NCBI RefSeq assembly: GCF_034344865.1
Contig: NZ_CP133774.1
Span: 558,001-622,000, forward strand
Length of the DNA: 64,000 bases
Source of the DNA: Pseudomonas sp. 10S4
Lineage (GTDB): Bacteria > Pseudomonadota > Gammaproteobacteria > Pseudomonadales > Pseudomonadaceae
Reading direction: 5' to 3'
A model generated the notes under the pieces. The model saw only the letters and a program-made list of their open reading frames with translations. It was not told where the DNA came from and did not search any database. The position numbers and the translations under genes were made by a program. Shown piece after piece: positions 9,506-26,894 of this stretch. The first letter of the stretch is position 1. The number at the start of each line of letters is the position of its first letter.

Positions 9506-10765
9506 TTAGAAATTGCCTTGTACCCAGCTCTTGATGCGATCGAGCAAGGCGGCTTTCGGTTCTTCATTGCTGTAGCTGTCGCGGCTGCTGATGCCCGAGA
9601 ACGAAATCCCGTCAGACTGCTTTTGCAGGCCGTACATCAACAGGCCAACGCCAGTGGAATAAATCGGGTTGCGGACCACGTCATCCAGCCCCTTCACGCC
9701 GTGCGGCACGCCCAGGCGAACCGGCATGTGGAAGATTTCCTCGGCCAGTTCGACCGCGCCTTCCATCTTCGACGTACCACCGGTTAGCACGATGCCGGCC
9801 GGGATCAGGTCTTCGTAGCCGCTGCGGCGCAGTTCAGCCTGGATCAGCGTGAACAGCTCGTCGTAACGCGGCTCGACCACTTCGGCCAAGGCCTGGCGGG
9901 ACAGCTCGCGCGGTGGACGGTCGCCAACGCTTGGGACCTTGATGGTTTCACCGGCACCGGCCAGTTTGGCCAGGGCGCAGGCGTAACGAATCTTGATTTC
10001 TTCGGCGTATTGGGTCGGTGTACGCAGCGCCATGGCGATGTCGTTGGTCACCTGATCGCCCGCAATAGGGATCACGGCGGTGTGACGGATCGCGCCTTCG
10101 GTGAAGATCGCGATGTCGGTGGTACCGCCGCCGATGTCCACCAGGCACACGCCCAGCTCTTTCTCGTCGTCGGTCAGGACCGAATACGCGGAAGCAAGCT
10201 GCTCGAGAATGATGTCGTCGATTTCCAGACCGCAGCGACGCACGCATTTTTCAATGTTCTGTGCGGCGTTGACGGCGCAGGTCACCACGTGAACCTTGGC
10301 TTCCAGACGTACGCCCGACATGCCCAGCGGCTCACGGACGCCTTCCTGGTTATCGATCACGTAATCCTGCGGCAGGGTGTGCAGCACGCGCTGGTCAGCC
10401 GGGATCGCCACGGCCTGGGCAGCATCGAGTACACGCTCAAGGTCAGCAGCGCTGACTTCGCGATCACGAATCGCCACGATGCCGTGGGAGTTCAGGCTGC
10501 GAATGTGATTGCCGGCCACGCCGACGAACGCCGAGTGGATCCGGCAACCGGCCATCAGCTGCGCTTCTTCGATGGCGCGCTGGATCGATTGCACGGTGGA
10601 CTCGATGTTCACCACCACGCCTTTCTTCAGGCCACGGGACGGATGAGTGCCGATCCCGACGATTTCCAGCGTGCCGTCGTCCGAAACCTCGCCGACCAGC
10701 GCCACCACTTTGGAGGTGCCGATATCGAGACCGACGATCATTTTGCCGCTTTGCACGTTTGCCAT
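9506..10765 (-). CDS. ftsA: Cell division protein FtsA
   Basis: This 419-residue actin-like ATPase tethers FtsZ to the inner membrane. The nucleotide-binding signatures GLDIGTSKVVALVGE (N-terminus) and DIGGGTTDIAIF, and the late GGTSKMEG motif, are present. The C-terminus LLDRIKSWVQGNF is the amphipathic membrane-targeting helix. It starts 15 bases after ftsQ, with an AGGACC-type ribosome-binding site. Confidence 0.98.
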   Translation of the reverse strand: MANVQSGKMIVGLDIGTSKVVALVGEVSDDGTLEIVGIGTHPSRGLKKGVVVNIESTVQSIQRAIEEAQLMAGCRIHSAFVGVAGNHIRSLNSHGIVAIRDREVSAADLERVLDAAQAVAIPADQRVLHTLPQDYVIDNQEGVREPLGMSGVRLEAKVHVVTCAVNAAQNIEKCVRRCGLEIDDIILEQLASAYSVLTDDEKELGVCLVDIGGGTTDIAIFTEGAIRHTAVIPIAGDQVTNDIAMALRTPTQYAEEIKIRYACALAKLAGAGETIKVPSVGDRPPRELSRQALAEVVEPRYDELFTLIQAELRRSGYEDLIPAGIVLTGGTSKMEGAVELAEEIFHMPVRLGVPHGVKGLDDVVRNPIYSTGVGLLMYGLQKQSDGISFSGISSRDSYSNEEPKAALLDRIKSWVQGNF

Positions 10766-10780
10766 GGGTCCTGCCTCTTC

Positions 10781-11649
10781 TTAATTCTTCGCGACAGCGG
10801 GTTTGGCTGTCGTCGGCGCTACAGGTTCCCGCCAGCCAACAGCGAGGCCGTTGGCGTAGCGCAGATCGATGCGCGCAATGTTCGTAATCTGTTCTTTAAG
10901 CGTCTTGTCGTAGATGGCAATGAAGCGGCGCATCTTTTCTACCAAAGCGCCGCGTCCCAGCAGCAGTTCGATCCCCGGGCCAGCGCTACCGGCCCCCGTA
11001 GTCAGGAACCAGCTGCCTCGGTCACGCAACTCCAGGCGTGCAATCGAGAAGCCCAATGGCCTGAGCATCTGGCTCAGCACCTGGTATTGCTGCATCACTT
11101 GCTGCTGGGCCCGTTGTGGGCCGAACAGCTGTGGCAGGTGTTCGTAGTTCGCCAGCTCCTTGGGCGTAAACGCCTGGCCCTGGTTGTTCAGCAACGCCTC
11201 GTCGCCCCAACGGGCCACCGGCAATTGTTCTTCGAGGCGGATGACCACCTGATCCGGCCACACCCGACGCACTTCGGCGTGGGCAATCCATGGCATCTGT
11301 TCCAGCTCGGTACGCATGCTCGCCAGGTCGATGGTGAAGAAGCTCGACGCCACGTACGGGGCGATCCGCTGCTGCACGGCTTGCTGGCTGATGTAACTCA
11401 AATCGCCCTGCACGTTGATCTTGGTGATCGGCCGGTCGGCGTACGGCAGCAAACGCTGCGCGCCTTCGTAAGTGCCAAACCCCAGTGCAACCAACAACAC
11501 CGGCCAGAACAACGCTTTGAGAAAACCAAAATTGGCTTTCGGCAGGCGCACAGACATCGGCTCTTTGGCCACCATTCGGCTGGCACCCCGCGGCACCGGC
11601 TTGCGGCCGGGCGGTGCGGGGGCTGATGTCTCAGCTGTGCGCCTTGCAT
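10781..11649 (-). CDS. ftsQ: Cell division protein FtsQ (frame break near the 5' end)
   Basis: FtsQ is the bitopic inner-membrane protein linking early and late divisome parts. The bulk of the frame runs from GTG 11596 (271 residues), with a transmembrane helix ([17 protein letters not shown]), a POTRA domain and the FtsQ beta domain. The natural start is more likely ATG 11649, which has a GAGG site and lies 5 bases after ddlB. That ATG is in another frame, and reading it gives [11 protein letters not shown] before the frames must switch. One base is missing at or next to the G-run 11618-11622. Restoring it gives 289 residues, the length I expect for pseudomonad FtsQ, and joins to [11 protein letters not shown] read this as an assembly indel. 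Confidence 0.92.
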
Positions 11650-11653
11650 GGTC

Positions 11654-14071
<2,418 letters not shown>

Positions 14072-14079
<8 letters not shown>

Positions 14080-15131
14080 GGGCCACCTCCAGGCAGGTGT
14101 CGACGACGTTACGGGTTGCATCGGGTTTCGCCAGTCGGCGGGCCGCGTTGGCCATGTCATTGAGTCGTTGCGGTTGCATCAGGACCTCTGTCAGGCGTGC
14201 GGCAAGATCTGCGGCGCCAGTCGTTCTTTGCGGCATCAGGAAGGCAGCACCTTCACGAGCCAAATATTCGGCGTTGCGGGTCTGGTGATCGTCGATCGCG
14301 TGGGGCAAAGGCACCAGCATCGAGGGCAGACCGGCGGCGGCCAGTTCACTGATGGTCAATGCGCCTGCACGGCACACCACCAGGTCGGCCCAGCCATAGG
14401 CTTGGGCCATGTCTTTGATGAAAGGCTGCACTTGCGCCTCGACGCCAGCCTCGCGATAGCGCTGCGCAGTCACTTCATCGTGGTTTTTGCCGGCCTGATG
14501 AAACACTTCCGGGCGCAGGTCGGCGGCGACTTGCGACAGGGCTTCAGGCAGCAACTTGTTCAACGGTTCTGCGCCCAGGCTTCCGCCCAGGATCAGCAAA
14601 CGCGCCTTGCGACCGGCCAGGGCTGGTCGCGGTGTTTCGAGGAACAGCTCGGTGCGCACCGGATTACCGGTGGTCCGTCGGCTGTCCGACAGGGTAAAGG
14701 TGTCGGGGAACGCTTCACAGACTCGGGCGGCCAACGGCATGAGCAACCGATTGGCGGTACCTGCCACGGCGTTCTGCTCGTGAACGATGATCGGCACGCC
14801 GGACAATTTGGCGGCAACACCGCCAGGGCCAGTCACATAACCACCAAAACCGACCACACACACCGGCCGCAGCCGACGAATGATCGCCCGCGCCTGCCAG
14901 ATCGATTTGAGCAACATGAACGGTGCCTTGAGCAGCGACAGCTTGCCCTTGCCCCGCAGACCGCTGGCATTGATACGATGCAGTTCCAGACCGGCCGCCG
15001 GGACCAGGTCGTTTTCGATGCCGCGCGGGGTACCCAGCCAATGCACGGTGTAGCCGCGGGCCTGGAACTCGCGAGCGCAGGCCAACGCCGGGAACACGTG
15101 CCCGCCGGTGCCGCCCGCCATGATCAATACG

Positions 15132-15142
<11 letters not shown>
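14072..15142 (-). CDS. murG: UDP-GlcNAc transferase MurG (lipid II synthase)
   Basis: This 356-residue peripheral membrane GT-B glycosyltransferase adds GlcNAc to lipid I to form lipid II. The start is ATG 15142 ([20 protein letters not shown]), and the earlier in-frame codons lie inside ftsW. The N-terminal [11 protein letters not shown] loop, [13 protein letters not shown], the [10 protein letters not shown] loop and the sugar-nucleotide segment [17 protein letters not shown] are visible. The start overlaps the ftsW stop by 11 bases. Confidence 0.97.
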
Positions 15143-17693
<2,551 letters not shown>

Positions 17694-17698
17694 TCGTT

Positions 17699-18781
17699 CT
17701 ACCTCAGCTTCAGGGTGGCAAGGCCGATCAACACGAGAATTACGGTGATGATCCAGAAACGGACGATCACGCGCGGCTCGGGCCAGCCCTTGAGTTCAAA
17801 GTGGTGGTGTATGGGTGCCATTCGGAACACACGGCGACCGGTCATCTTGAAGGAGGCCACCTGGATGACCACCGACAGGGTTTCCATCACGAACACGCCG
17901 CCCATGATGAACAGGACGATTTCCTGACGGACGATCACCGCGATGGTGCCCAACGCGGCGCCCAGTGCCAGCGCGCCGACGTCGCCCATGAAGACTTGGG
18001 CCGGATAGGTGTTGAACCAGAGGAACCCCAGGCCCGCACCAATCAACGCGCCACAGAACACGATCAGTTCACCGGCTCCCGGGACGTAAGGGATCAGCAG
18101 GTATTCAGCGAATTTCACGTTACCGGACAGGTAGCAGAAGATCCCCAACCCGCCGCCGACCATCACCGTCGGCATGATCGCCAGACCGTCGAGGCCGTCA
18201 GTCAGGTTGACCGCGTTGCTCGAACCGACAATCACGAAGTAGGTCAGGATGACGAAACCTGCGCCCATCGGAATGCTGTAGTCCTTGAGCATCGGCAGGA
18301 TCAGCGTGGTTTCTACCGGCGTGGTCGCGGTCATATAAAGGAAGAGCGCCGCGCCCAGACCAAACACCGACTGCCAGAGATACTTCCAGCGGCTCGGCAA
18401 GCCACGGGAGTTCTTCTCGATGACTTTGCGGTAATCGTCGACCCAACCAATGGCGCCGAACAACAGGGTCACCAGCAACACGGTCCAGACATAGCGGTTG
18501 CTCAAGTCAGCCCAGAGCAAGGTGCTGACGCCGATGGACGACAGAATCAGCGCGCCGCCCATGGTCGGGGTGCCCGATTTGGACAGGTGCGATTGCGGGC
18601 CATCGTTGCGAACGGATTGACCGATCTGACGGTTCTGCAAGGTGCGGATCATCCACGGGCCGTAGCACAGCGACAACACCAGCGCGGTGAGCACGCCGAG
18701 AATCCCGCGCAGGGTCAGGTACTGAAAGACCGCGAAGCCTTTGTAGAACTGTTGCAGATACTCCGCTAGCAGCAGCAGCAT
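17699..18781 (-). CDS. mraY: Phospho-MurNAc-pentapeptide transferase MraY
   Basis: This 360-residue integral membrane enzyme transfers phospho-MurNAc-pentapeptide to undecaprenyl phosphate, making lipid I. I use ATG 18781 ([16 protein letters not shown]), which overlaps the murF stop. The signatures [48 protein letters not shown] and [12 protein letters not shown] with its His cluster all appear in order among about ten helices. Confidence 0.98.
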   Translation of the reverse strand: MLLLLAEYLQQFYKGFAVFQYLTLRGILGVLTALVLSLCYGPWMIRTLQNRQIGQSVRNDGPQSHLSKSGTPTMGGALILSSIGVSTLLWADLSNRYVWTVLLVTLLFGAIGWVDDYRKVIEKNSRGLPSRWKYLWQSVFGLGAALFLYMTATTPVETTLILPMLKDYSIPMGAGFVILTYFVIVGSSNAVNLTDGLDGLAIMPTVMVGGGLGIFCYLSGNVKFAEYLLIPYVPGAGELIVFCGALIGAGLGFLWFNTYPAQVFMGDVGALALGAALGTIAVIVRQEIVLFIMGGVFVMETLSVVIQVASFKMTGRRVFRMAPIHHHFELKGWPEPRVIVRFWIITVILVLIGLATLKLR

Positions 18782-20149
18782 TAATGTTTCTCCAGACTGG
18801 ACCCGCACAAAGCGGCGACGATGTTTTCCATCGCAGCGCTGCGCGAACCCTTGATCAAAATAGTGGTGTTTGTATCTTGCTCGGCGCCCAGAGCTTCGAT
18901 CAGTTCAGCCTGGCTGCTGAAGTGAAAGGCCTGCGGGCCAAACGCGTTCACGGCATGAACCATCATCGATCCGACCGCGTAAAGCGCAGAAACCTTGCCA
19001 CGGGCATATTCGCCCACGTCGCGGTGCCCCTGCTCCGCCCAGTCGCCCAATTCGCCGATATCCCCGAGCACCAGAACGGTGCGTCCGGAAAAGCCGGCGA
19101 GTATATCAACGGCAGCGCACATGGAGGTGGGGTTCGCGTTGTAAGTGTCATCTATTACGCGCATTCCGTTCGTCGCCAGTTGCGCAACGGTGCGACCCTT
19201 GACCGGTTGTACTGCACCAAGGCCCGTGGCGATGCCGAACAGCGACACGCCAAGGGCGTGTGCGGCGGCGGCGGCAGCCATGGCATTGGCGACGTTATGG
19301 GTGCCGAGCAGGTTCAGTTGAACCCGTTCCACACCTTCAGGACTGTGCAGGTTGAATGCCGGGCAACCGCGAGCATCGCGATCCAGCTCGCTGGCGTAGA
19401 AGTCGGCGCTTGGGTTGTTCAGCGCGAACGTCAGCACTTTTCGAGCGCCAGCGCGGGTCTTCCAGATGCCGAATGCCTTGTCGTCGAGGTTGAGAACGGC
19501 GACGCCATCGGCATCCAGCCCTTCAATAATCTCGCCTTTGGCTTCAACGATTTTTTCCGGCCCGCCGAATTCGCCAACGTGGGCAGTCCCGGCGTTATTG
19601 AGGATGGCCACGTGAGGCTTGGTCATGCCCACGGTGTAAGCGATTTCGCCGAGGCGCGACGCACCGAGTTCGATCACGGCGGCGGTGTTGTTCCGGCGCC
19701 AGTTCGAGCAGGGTCAGCGGTACGCCGAGGTCATTGTTCAGGTTGCCACGGGTCGCCAGCACAGGGCCGCGAGTGCGCAGAATGCTCGCGAGCATTTCCT
19801 TGACCGTGGTCTTGCCGCTGGAACCAGTGATAGCCGCGACCGGGTTGCTATAAGCCGCACGGTTCAGCGCGCCCAGTTGGCCAAGGGCCTGGCGAGCGTC
19901 TTTTACAAGTAGCTGCGGCAGCGAACTGTCGGCGACTTCGCGCTCGACCAAGGCTGCTACGGCGCCTTTGGCAGCCACGTCGTTCAGATAGTCATGACCA
20001 TCGAAGCGCGGACCGGTCAGGGCAATAAACAGCTGACCTGGCTTAATCGCGCGGCTGTCGATGCTGACACCGTCGAAACTGGCATCGCCGGACACCAGGC
20101 GAGCATTCAGCACGCGTGTCAGTTCGCTCAGTTTCAAGGCTTTAAGCAT
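18781..20149 (-). CDS. murF: UDP-MurNAc-tripeptide--D-Ala-D-Ala ligase MurF (frame break inside)
   Basis: MurF adds D-Ala-D-Ala to complete the pentapeptide precursor. The N-terminal part (from ATG 20149, overlapping the murE stop) has [15 protein letters not shown] and the ATP loop [17 protein letters not shown]. The C-terminal part, in another frame, begins [16 protein letters not shown] and continues with [12 protein letters not shown]. The break is at about 19688-19692, where one extra A (minus strand) separates LLELAPE from the [10 protein letters not shown] part. Removing it gives a continuous 455-residue protein, the family length. Neither half alone would be an active ligase. Confidence 0.95.
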
Positions 20150-21604
20150 GTGCCACCTCCCACGCAGTCAGGGCATGATCGGCCTCGACCAGATCGGAAA
20201 AGGCATGGCGTTCGCCGTTGATTTCCTGATAGTCCTCGTGACCTTTACCGGCCAGGACAATCACATCATCAGCGGTTGCGCTGGCGATCAACTGGGCAAT
20301 CGCCTGACCACGACCCGCCACGAACGTCACTTTTTCCACAGCGGTGAAACCGGCGCGGATGTCGTCGAAAATTACGGATGGATCTTCGGTGCGCGGGTTG
20401 TCGTCGGTGACCAGCACGCCATCGGCCAGACGCTCTACCACTTCAGCCATCAGCGGACGCTTGCCGCGATCGCGGTCACCGCCGCAACCGAATAGGCACA
20501 GCAACCGGCCTCTGGCATGTGGACGCAGGGCCAGCAAGACTTTTTCCAGCGCATCCGGGGTGTGGGCGTAATCGACCACCACCAGCGGCTGAGTCCCGCC
20601 GCCCAAGCGCTGCATACGACCCGCAGGGCCTTCGAGTTTTGGAAGGACCTGGAGGATTTCGTCCAGCGCGTAGTCCAGACCGAGCAAGGCACCGACCGCT
20701 GCCAGGACGTTGCTCAGGTTGAAACGACCGAGCAAGGTGCTGCGCAAATGGTGCTCGCCTTGCGGCGTGACCAAGGTGGCGCGCACCCCTTCGTCATCAA
20801 ACTGCGCTTCACGGCAATAAAGGTAGGCGCTGGTGTCTTCCAGGCTATAGGTGATCAAACGTGATTCGCGCTTGTCCGCCGCCAGTTGCCGGCCGAACTC
20901 GTCGTCGAGGTTGATCACCCGGCATTTCAAATCGTTCCAGGCAAACAGCTTGGCCTTGGCTTCGCCGTAGGCCTGCATGGTGCCGTGGTAATCAAGGTGA
21001 TCGCGGGACAGGTTGGTCATCACTGCCACATCGAACGCCAATGCGGTCACGCGGCCCTGATCCAGACCGTGGGAAGAGACTTCCATCGCCACAGCTTTGG
21101 CACCGGCCTTTTTCAGGTCGGCAAGGGTCGCTTGCACGGCAATCGGGTTCGGCGTGGTGTGCAGGCCGCTTTCAAGCGCGCCATAGAAACCGGTGCCCAG
21201 GGTGCCGACGATGCCGCAGTGTTGACCGAGCAAGTCCAAGGCTTGCGCGACCAATTGTGTCACGCTGGTTTTGCCGTTGGTGCCGGTGACACCGACCAGA
21301 TTCAGATGGCGGCTCGGGTCGCCATAAAAACGCCCGGCAATGTCCGACAACTGCGCCGCCAGGCCTTTGACCGGAATCAGCGGCGCATCGGTAATTGGCA
21401 GCACGGTGGCGCCTTCGACTTCATAAGCCACGGCAGCAGCACCGCGCTGCAACGCATCGGCAATGTGCGCACGACCATCGAATTTGCCGCCAGGGACAGC
21501 CAGGAACAAATCACCTGCCCGTACATTGCGGCTGTCCAGGGTCAGTTCGCGGATCAACAGATCACGACCGGCATGGGCGAAAATCTTGTTCAGACTCAGA
21601 GACA

Positions 21605-21605
<1 letters not shown>
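20142..21605 (-). CDS. murE: UDP-MurNAc-L-Ala-D-Glu--meso-DAP ligase MurE
   Basis: This 487-residue Mur ligase adds the third stem residue. The ATP loop GVTGTNGKTSVTQLVAQ and the DNPR motif (TDDNPRTEDPSVI), which selects meso-diaminopimelate, are intact. Its start overlaps the ftsI stop by one base and its stop overlaps the murF start by 8 bases. Confidence 0.98.
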
Positions 21606-23632
<2,027 letters not shown>

Positions 23633-23636
<4 letters not shown>

Positions 23637-24580
23637 CGCAGCTTCTCCGCGACGCGCATGATGGCGCTACGAGAACGTGGGTTGGCTTTGAGTTCGGCCT
23701 CGGAGGCGGACTGCGCTTTGCCATGGACTTTGATTTTCGGTTCGAAGGCGACGTGACGGACCGGCAGGTTGCGCGGCAGGTTGTCGGACTCGCCTTTCAC
23801 CAGTTTGCGCATGAACAGTTTGACAATGCGGTCTTCCAGGGAGTGGAAGCTGATGACCACCAGACGACCGCCAATTTCCAGGCTTTCCAGTGCGGCTTCG
23901 AGGCCGGCTTCCAGATCACCCAGTTCGTTGTTGACGTGAATACGCAGGCCCTGGAACGCACGGGTGGCCGGGTTCTTGCCCTTTTCCCATGCAGGGTTCG
24001 CGACTTTCAGGACTTCGGCCAGGTCAGCAGTGCGCTCGAACGGCTTGATGTCGCGACGCTCGGCCACGGCACGGGCCATGCGGCCGGAGAAACGTTCTTC
24101 GCCGTATTCCTTGAACACCCGGGCGATTTCTTCCACCGGCGCGGTGTTGACGAATTCGGCAGCGCTGATCCCGCGGGACGGGTCCATGCGCATGTCCAGC
24201 GGGCCATCGTTGAGGAAACTGAAGCCGCGCTCAGGGTCGTCGAGCTGTGGCGACGAGACGCCCAGGTCGAGCAGAATGCCGCTGACCTTGCCGGCCAGAC
24301 CGCGTTCGGCGACTTCCGAACCGAGCTCGGCAAAGCTGCGCTGCACAACGACAAAGCGGCCGTCTTCGGCCGCTAGCGTTTGCCCGGTGGCAATCGCTTG
24401 AGGATCTTTATCGAATCCAAGCAACCGACCATCGGGACCGAGCTGGCTGAGGATCAACCGGCTGTGTCCGCCGCGTCCGAACGTACCGTCCAGATAGCAG
24501 CCATCAGGACGTACGGCGAGAGCCTCCACGGCTTCGTCAAGCAGTACGGTGATGTGGTTAAAGCCGCTATCAATAGTCAC
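23633..24580 (-). CDS. rsmH: 16S rRNA (cytosine1402-N4)-methyltransferase RsmH
   Basis: This 315-residue SAM-dependent enzyme (formerly MraW) methylates N4 of C1402 in the ribosomal P site. [13 protein letters not shown], the SAM site [26 protein letters not shown] and [13 protein letters not shown] are the family signatures. It overlaps mraZ upstream by 4 bases. The partner 2'-O-methyltransferase for the same nucleotide, RsmI, is encoded about 1.2 kb away. Confidence 0.98.
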
Positions 24581-25031
24581 AGGATCAAATCACGCAGTTC
24601 ATCAGGCATGGCGCCCGGTTGTTGAATAGCAGCCAGGTCAGCGGCAGAAACCGCATCCCAGGCATCCTCGTCCCATAATTGGAACTTGTTCAGTTGGCCC
24701 ACCAGCATTGCGCGCTTATCCAACTTGGCATATTCGCGCAGACGCGGCGGAACCAGAAAACGACCACTGCCATCGAGCTCGAGGTCGACGGCATTACCAA
24801 TCAGCAAACGTTGCAGGCGACGGTTCTCTTCGCGAAGCGAAGGCAGTGCGCGCAGTTTGGTTTCAATAATTTCCCACTCATCGAGGGGTAAACGCACAAA
24901 CATGGATCAACGGCATCGATGGTGACAATTAATTGCCCGGAACTTCTCGAAACCAGCTCGTCACGGTACCGGCTCGGCATAGCGAGACGGCCCTTTGCAT
25001 CGAGACTGATAGCGTTAGCTCCGCGAAACAC
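24577..25031 (-). CDS. mraZ: Transcriptional regulator MraZ (frame break inside)
   Basis: MraZ is a ring-forming regulator of the AbrB superfamily with two SpoVT-AbrB-like repeats, and it represses the dcw promoter. The first frame reads [20 protein letters not shown] to CVYP. The second continues [20 protein letters not shown] through [14 protein letters not shown]. The break is at the G-run 24885-24888 (CCCC on the minus strand), where one C is missing. Restoring it gives YPLDEWE and 151 residues, the family length. Its operator and promoter lie just upstream (25073-25135). Confidence 0.94.
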
Positions 25032-25072
25032 GTCAGCGTTTCTCCAATTTTTAGCGTTTTGAGCTCAAAAAA

Positions 25073-25099
25073 CCCACTTCATGCCACTTTCCGCCACTT
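25073..25099 (-). promoter_or_regulatory. MraZ boxes: three AAGTGG direct repeats at 10-bp spacing
   Basis: On the minus strand, AAGTGGCGGA, AAGTGGCATG and AAGTGGGTTT follow one another with an exact 10-base period, between the predicted promoter and mraZ. MraZ is known to bind TGGG-like direct repeats with this period, so this is the likely autoregulatory operator of the dcw cluster. Confidence 0.75.
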
Positions 25100-25105
25100 G
25101 CGCAC

Positions 25106-25135
25106 ACTATAGGAATGCGCCCACCACACCGTCAA
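25106..25135 (-). promoter_or_regulatory. Sigma-70-type promoter of mraZ and the dcw cluster
   Basis: On the minus strand a TTGACG -35 box (25130-25135) and a TATAGT -10 box (25106-25111) are separated by 18 bases. Transcription would start just before the MraZ boxes and about 65 bases upstream of the mraZ ATG. Confidence 0.7.
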
Positions 25136-25387
25136 GGCGCGGATTAAAGGAAAACCCTTACAGAACGGAGATTTAGGAGTGTAAAAGGAGGGGGAACGAG
25201 AATCTGGCGTATGTTTTCGCTCAATAACTTGAATCAGCACGGATAGCTGCATTCGAAAGTTAAAGTAATTTGTTAAGAGTAAGATTTTTTCGGTATTACG
25301 AGAGGGGGTCTGCTGGTGTTTATGTAAGGAGGGAAATTGCCACTACCAGCACCCTGCTCAATGATTCAAGCAGGGGAGAAAAAAGGT
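25136..25387. other. Intergenic region between the mraZ promoter and rnpB
   Basis: Together with the mraZ promoter this makes a gap of about 355 bases without a gene. The middle part is AT-richer than its surroundings. I see no convincing ORF, and no clear stem with a T-run for rnpB, whose transcript would end near 25388. Confidence 0.5.
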
Positions 25388-25739
25388 GGAGAGTCGATCT
25401 GTAAGCCGGGTTCTGTCTTGAACAGTCATTCGTCTACGATGGCCATCACTGGACATCTTTAGCAACCTACCCGGTCCCAGCGCGGGCCACGCCTTGGGAC
25501 CCTATTTGGTCTTGCTCCAAGTGGGGTTTACCTAGCCACGAACTGTTGCCAGACGTGCGGTGCGCTCTTACCGCACCTTTTCACCCTTACCGGCGCCGAA
25601 GCGCTTAGGCGGTTATTTTCTGTGGCACTTTCCGTAGGCTCACGCCTCCCAGGCATTACCTGGCACTTCGCCCTATGGAGCCCGGACTTTCCTCCCCCTA
25701 ATTTTCATAGAGGGCAGCGACTGTCCAATCGACTCTCCG
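25388..25739 (-). ncRNA. rnpB: RNase P RNA (class A)
   Basis: Read on the minus strand, the molecule begins with AGAGTCGATTGGACAGTCGC and ends by pairing back with AAGCCGGGTTC and ATCGACTCTCC-type sequence (helix P1). The conserved core elements GAGGAAAGTCCGGGCTCCAT, AACCCCACTTGGAGCAAGAC and ACAGAACCCGGCTTACAGAT are all present. At about 350 nt it has the usual bacterial length. It is the ribozyme that matures tRNA 5' ends. Confidence 0.95.
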
Positions 25740-25811
25740 CCGCAAAGGTTAACGGCAGAGCGGCCGAAGAACAAGCGCTAAAAGCCTTTGGCCACTCCTG
25801 CGCGTCGGGTT

Positions 25812-26684
25812 TTACTCGCTCTTCTGTTTATCCAGCGCGACTTGATACAGAACATTCTTACGCTCGCCGGTAATTTGCGCGGCCAAGGCGGCGGCACGCT
25901 TGAGCGGCATTTCTTCGAGCAACAGGTTGAGGATGCGCATGGCTTCGCTGCTGACTGCGTCTTCCGTCTCCGGCGCCGACCAGCCGGCCACCAGCACCAC
26001 GCACTCCCCGCGCTGCTGATTGCTGTCGGACTCGACAAACTCACGCAACTCAGCGAGCGGCAACCCCTTGAGTGTCTCGAACGTTTTAGTGATTTCCCGC
26101 GCCAACAACGCCGGGCGCTCGCCGCCGAATACCAGCTCCATGTCTTGCAGGCATTCAAGGATGCGGTGCGGAGCCTCGTAGAAAATCAGCGTGCGCGGTT
26201 CTTCCTTGACCAACTCCAGTCGCGCCCGACGCCCCACAGCCTTGGCCGGCAGGAAGCCTTCGAAAATGAAGCGATCCGACGGCAGCCCCGCCGCCGAGAG
26301 TGCGGCGATCAACGCGCAAGCGCCGGGCACTGGCACCACATTGATCCCCGCTGCACGGGCCTGACGCACCAGGTGATAACCCGGATCGGAAATCAGCGGC
26401 GTGCCGGCGTCAGAGATCAATGCCACATCGTCGCCGGCCAGCAGGCGTGTGATAAAGCGGCTACCTTCATCACGTTCGTTGTGTTCATGGCAGGCGGCCA
26501 ACGGCGTAGGAATGCCGAAGTGCTGCATCAAACGCTGGGAGTGACGCGTGTCTTCGGCGGCAATCAACGCCACCTCGCGCAGGATTTTCAGCGCACGGGC
26601 ACTGATGTCGTCCAGGTTGCCGATGGGCGTCGCCACCACATAAAGCGAGCCAGCAGCGGAATTCAAAGCACCTGGAGCAGTCAA
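25812..26684 (-). CDS. rsmI: 16S rRNA (cytidine1402-2'-O)-methyltransferase RsmI
   Basis: This SAM-dependent tetrapyrrole-methylase-fold enzyme 2'-O-methylates C1402. The landmarks are LYVVATPIGNLDDISARAL near the N-terminus, AAEDTRHSQRLMQHF, SDAGTPLISDPGYHLV and FYEAPHRI. I place the start at TTG 26684 (MTAPGALNSA, 290 residues), because GAGG lies 8 bases upstream. ATG 26717 and an even longer frame to 26792 are possible but lack such a site. It is divergent from lpoA, as yraL is from yraM in enterobacteria. Confidence 0.93.
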   Translation of the reverse strand: MTAPGALNSAAGSLYVVATPIGNLDDISARALKILREVALIAAEDTRHSQRLMQHFGIPTPLAACHEHNERDEGSRFITRLLAGDDVALISDAGTPLISDPGYHLVRQARAAGINVVPVPGACALIAALSAAGLPSDRFIFEGFLPAKAVGRRARLELVKEEPRTLIFYEAPHRILECLQDMELVFGGERPALLAREITKTFETLKGLPLAELREFVESDSNQQRGECVVLVAGWSAPETEDAVSSEAMRILNLLLEEMPLKRAAALAAQITGERKNVLYQVALDKQKSE

Positions 26685-26894
26685 AGCGCACACCTCATGA
26701 TCGGTAAAAGTCGCCATTGTAGCGCGTAGCAGCTTTCGCGATACGCCCCACCCACCCTTGGTTTTTCGGCCTTTTGTGCAGTACTGCAACATTTACACGA
26801 GCTAAATTGACGGTTTCACGCCAGTAACATCGCGCCCCGGCCAGCGCTTGGGTACAATTCCACGCTAATTTGATCGAGTATCAGGAACACTTAC

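Noticed and set aside
25622..25873. An 83-residue plus-strand frame over the RNase P RNA
   Set aside because: The sequence is fully explained by conserved rnpB structure on the other strand.
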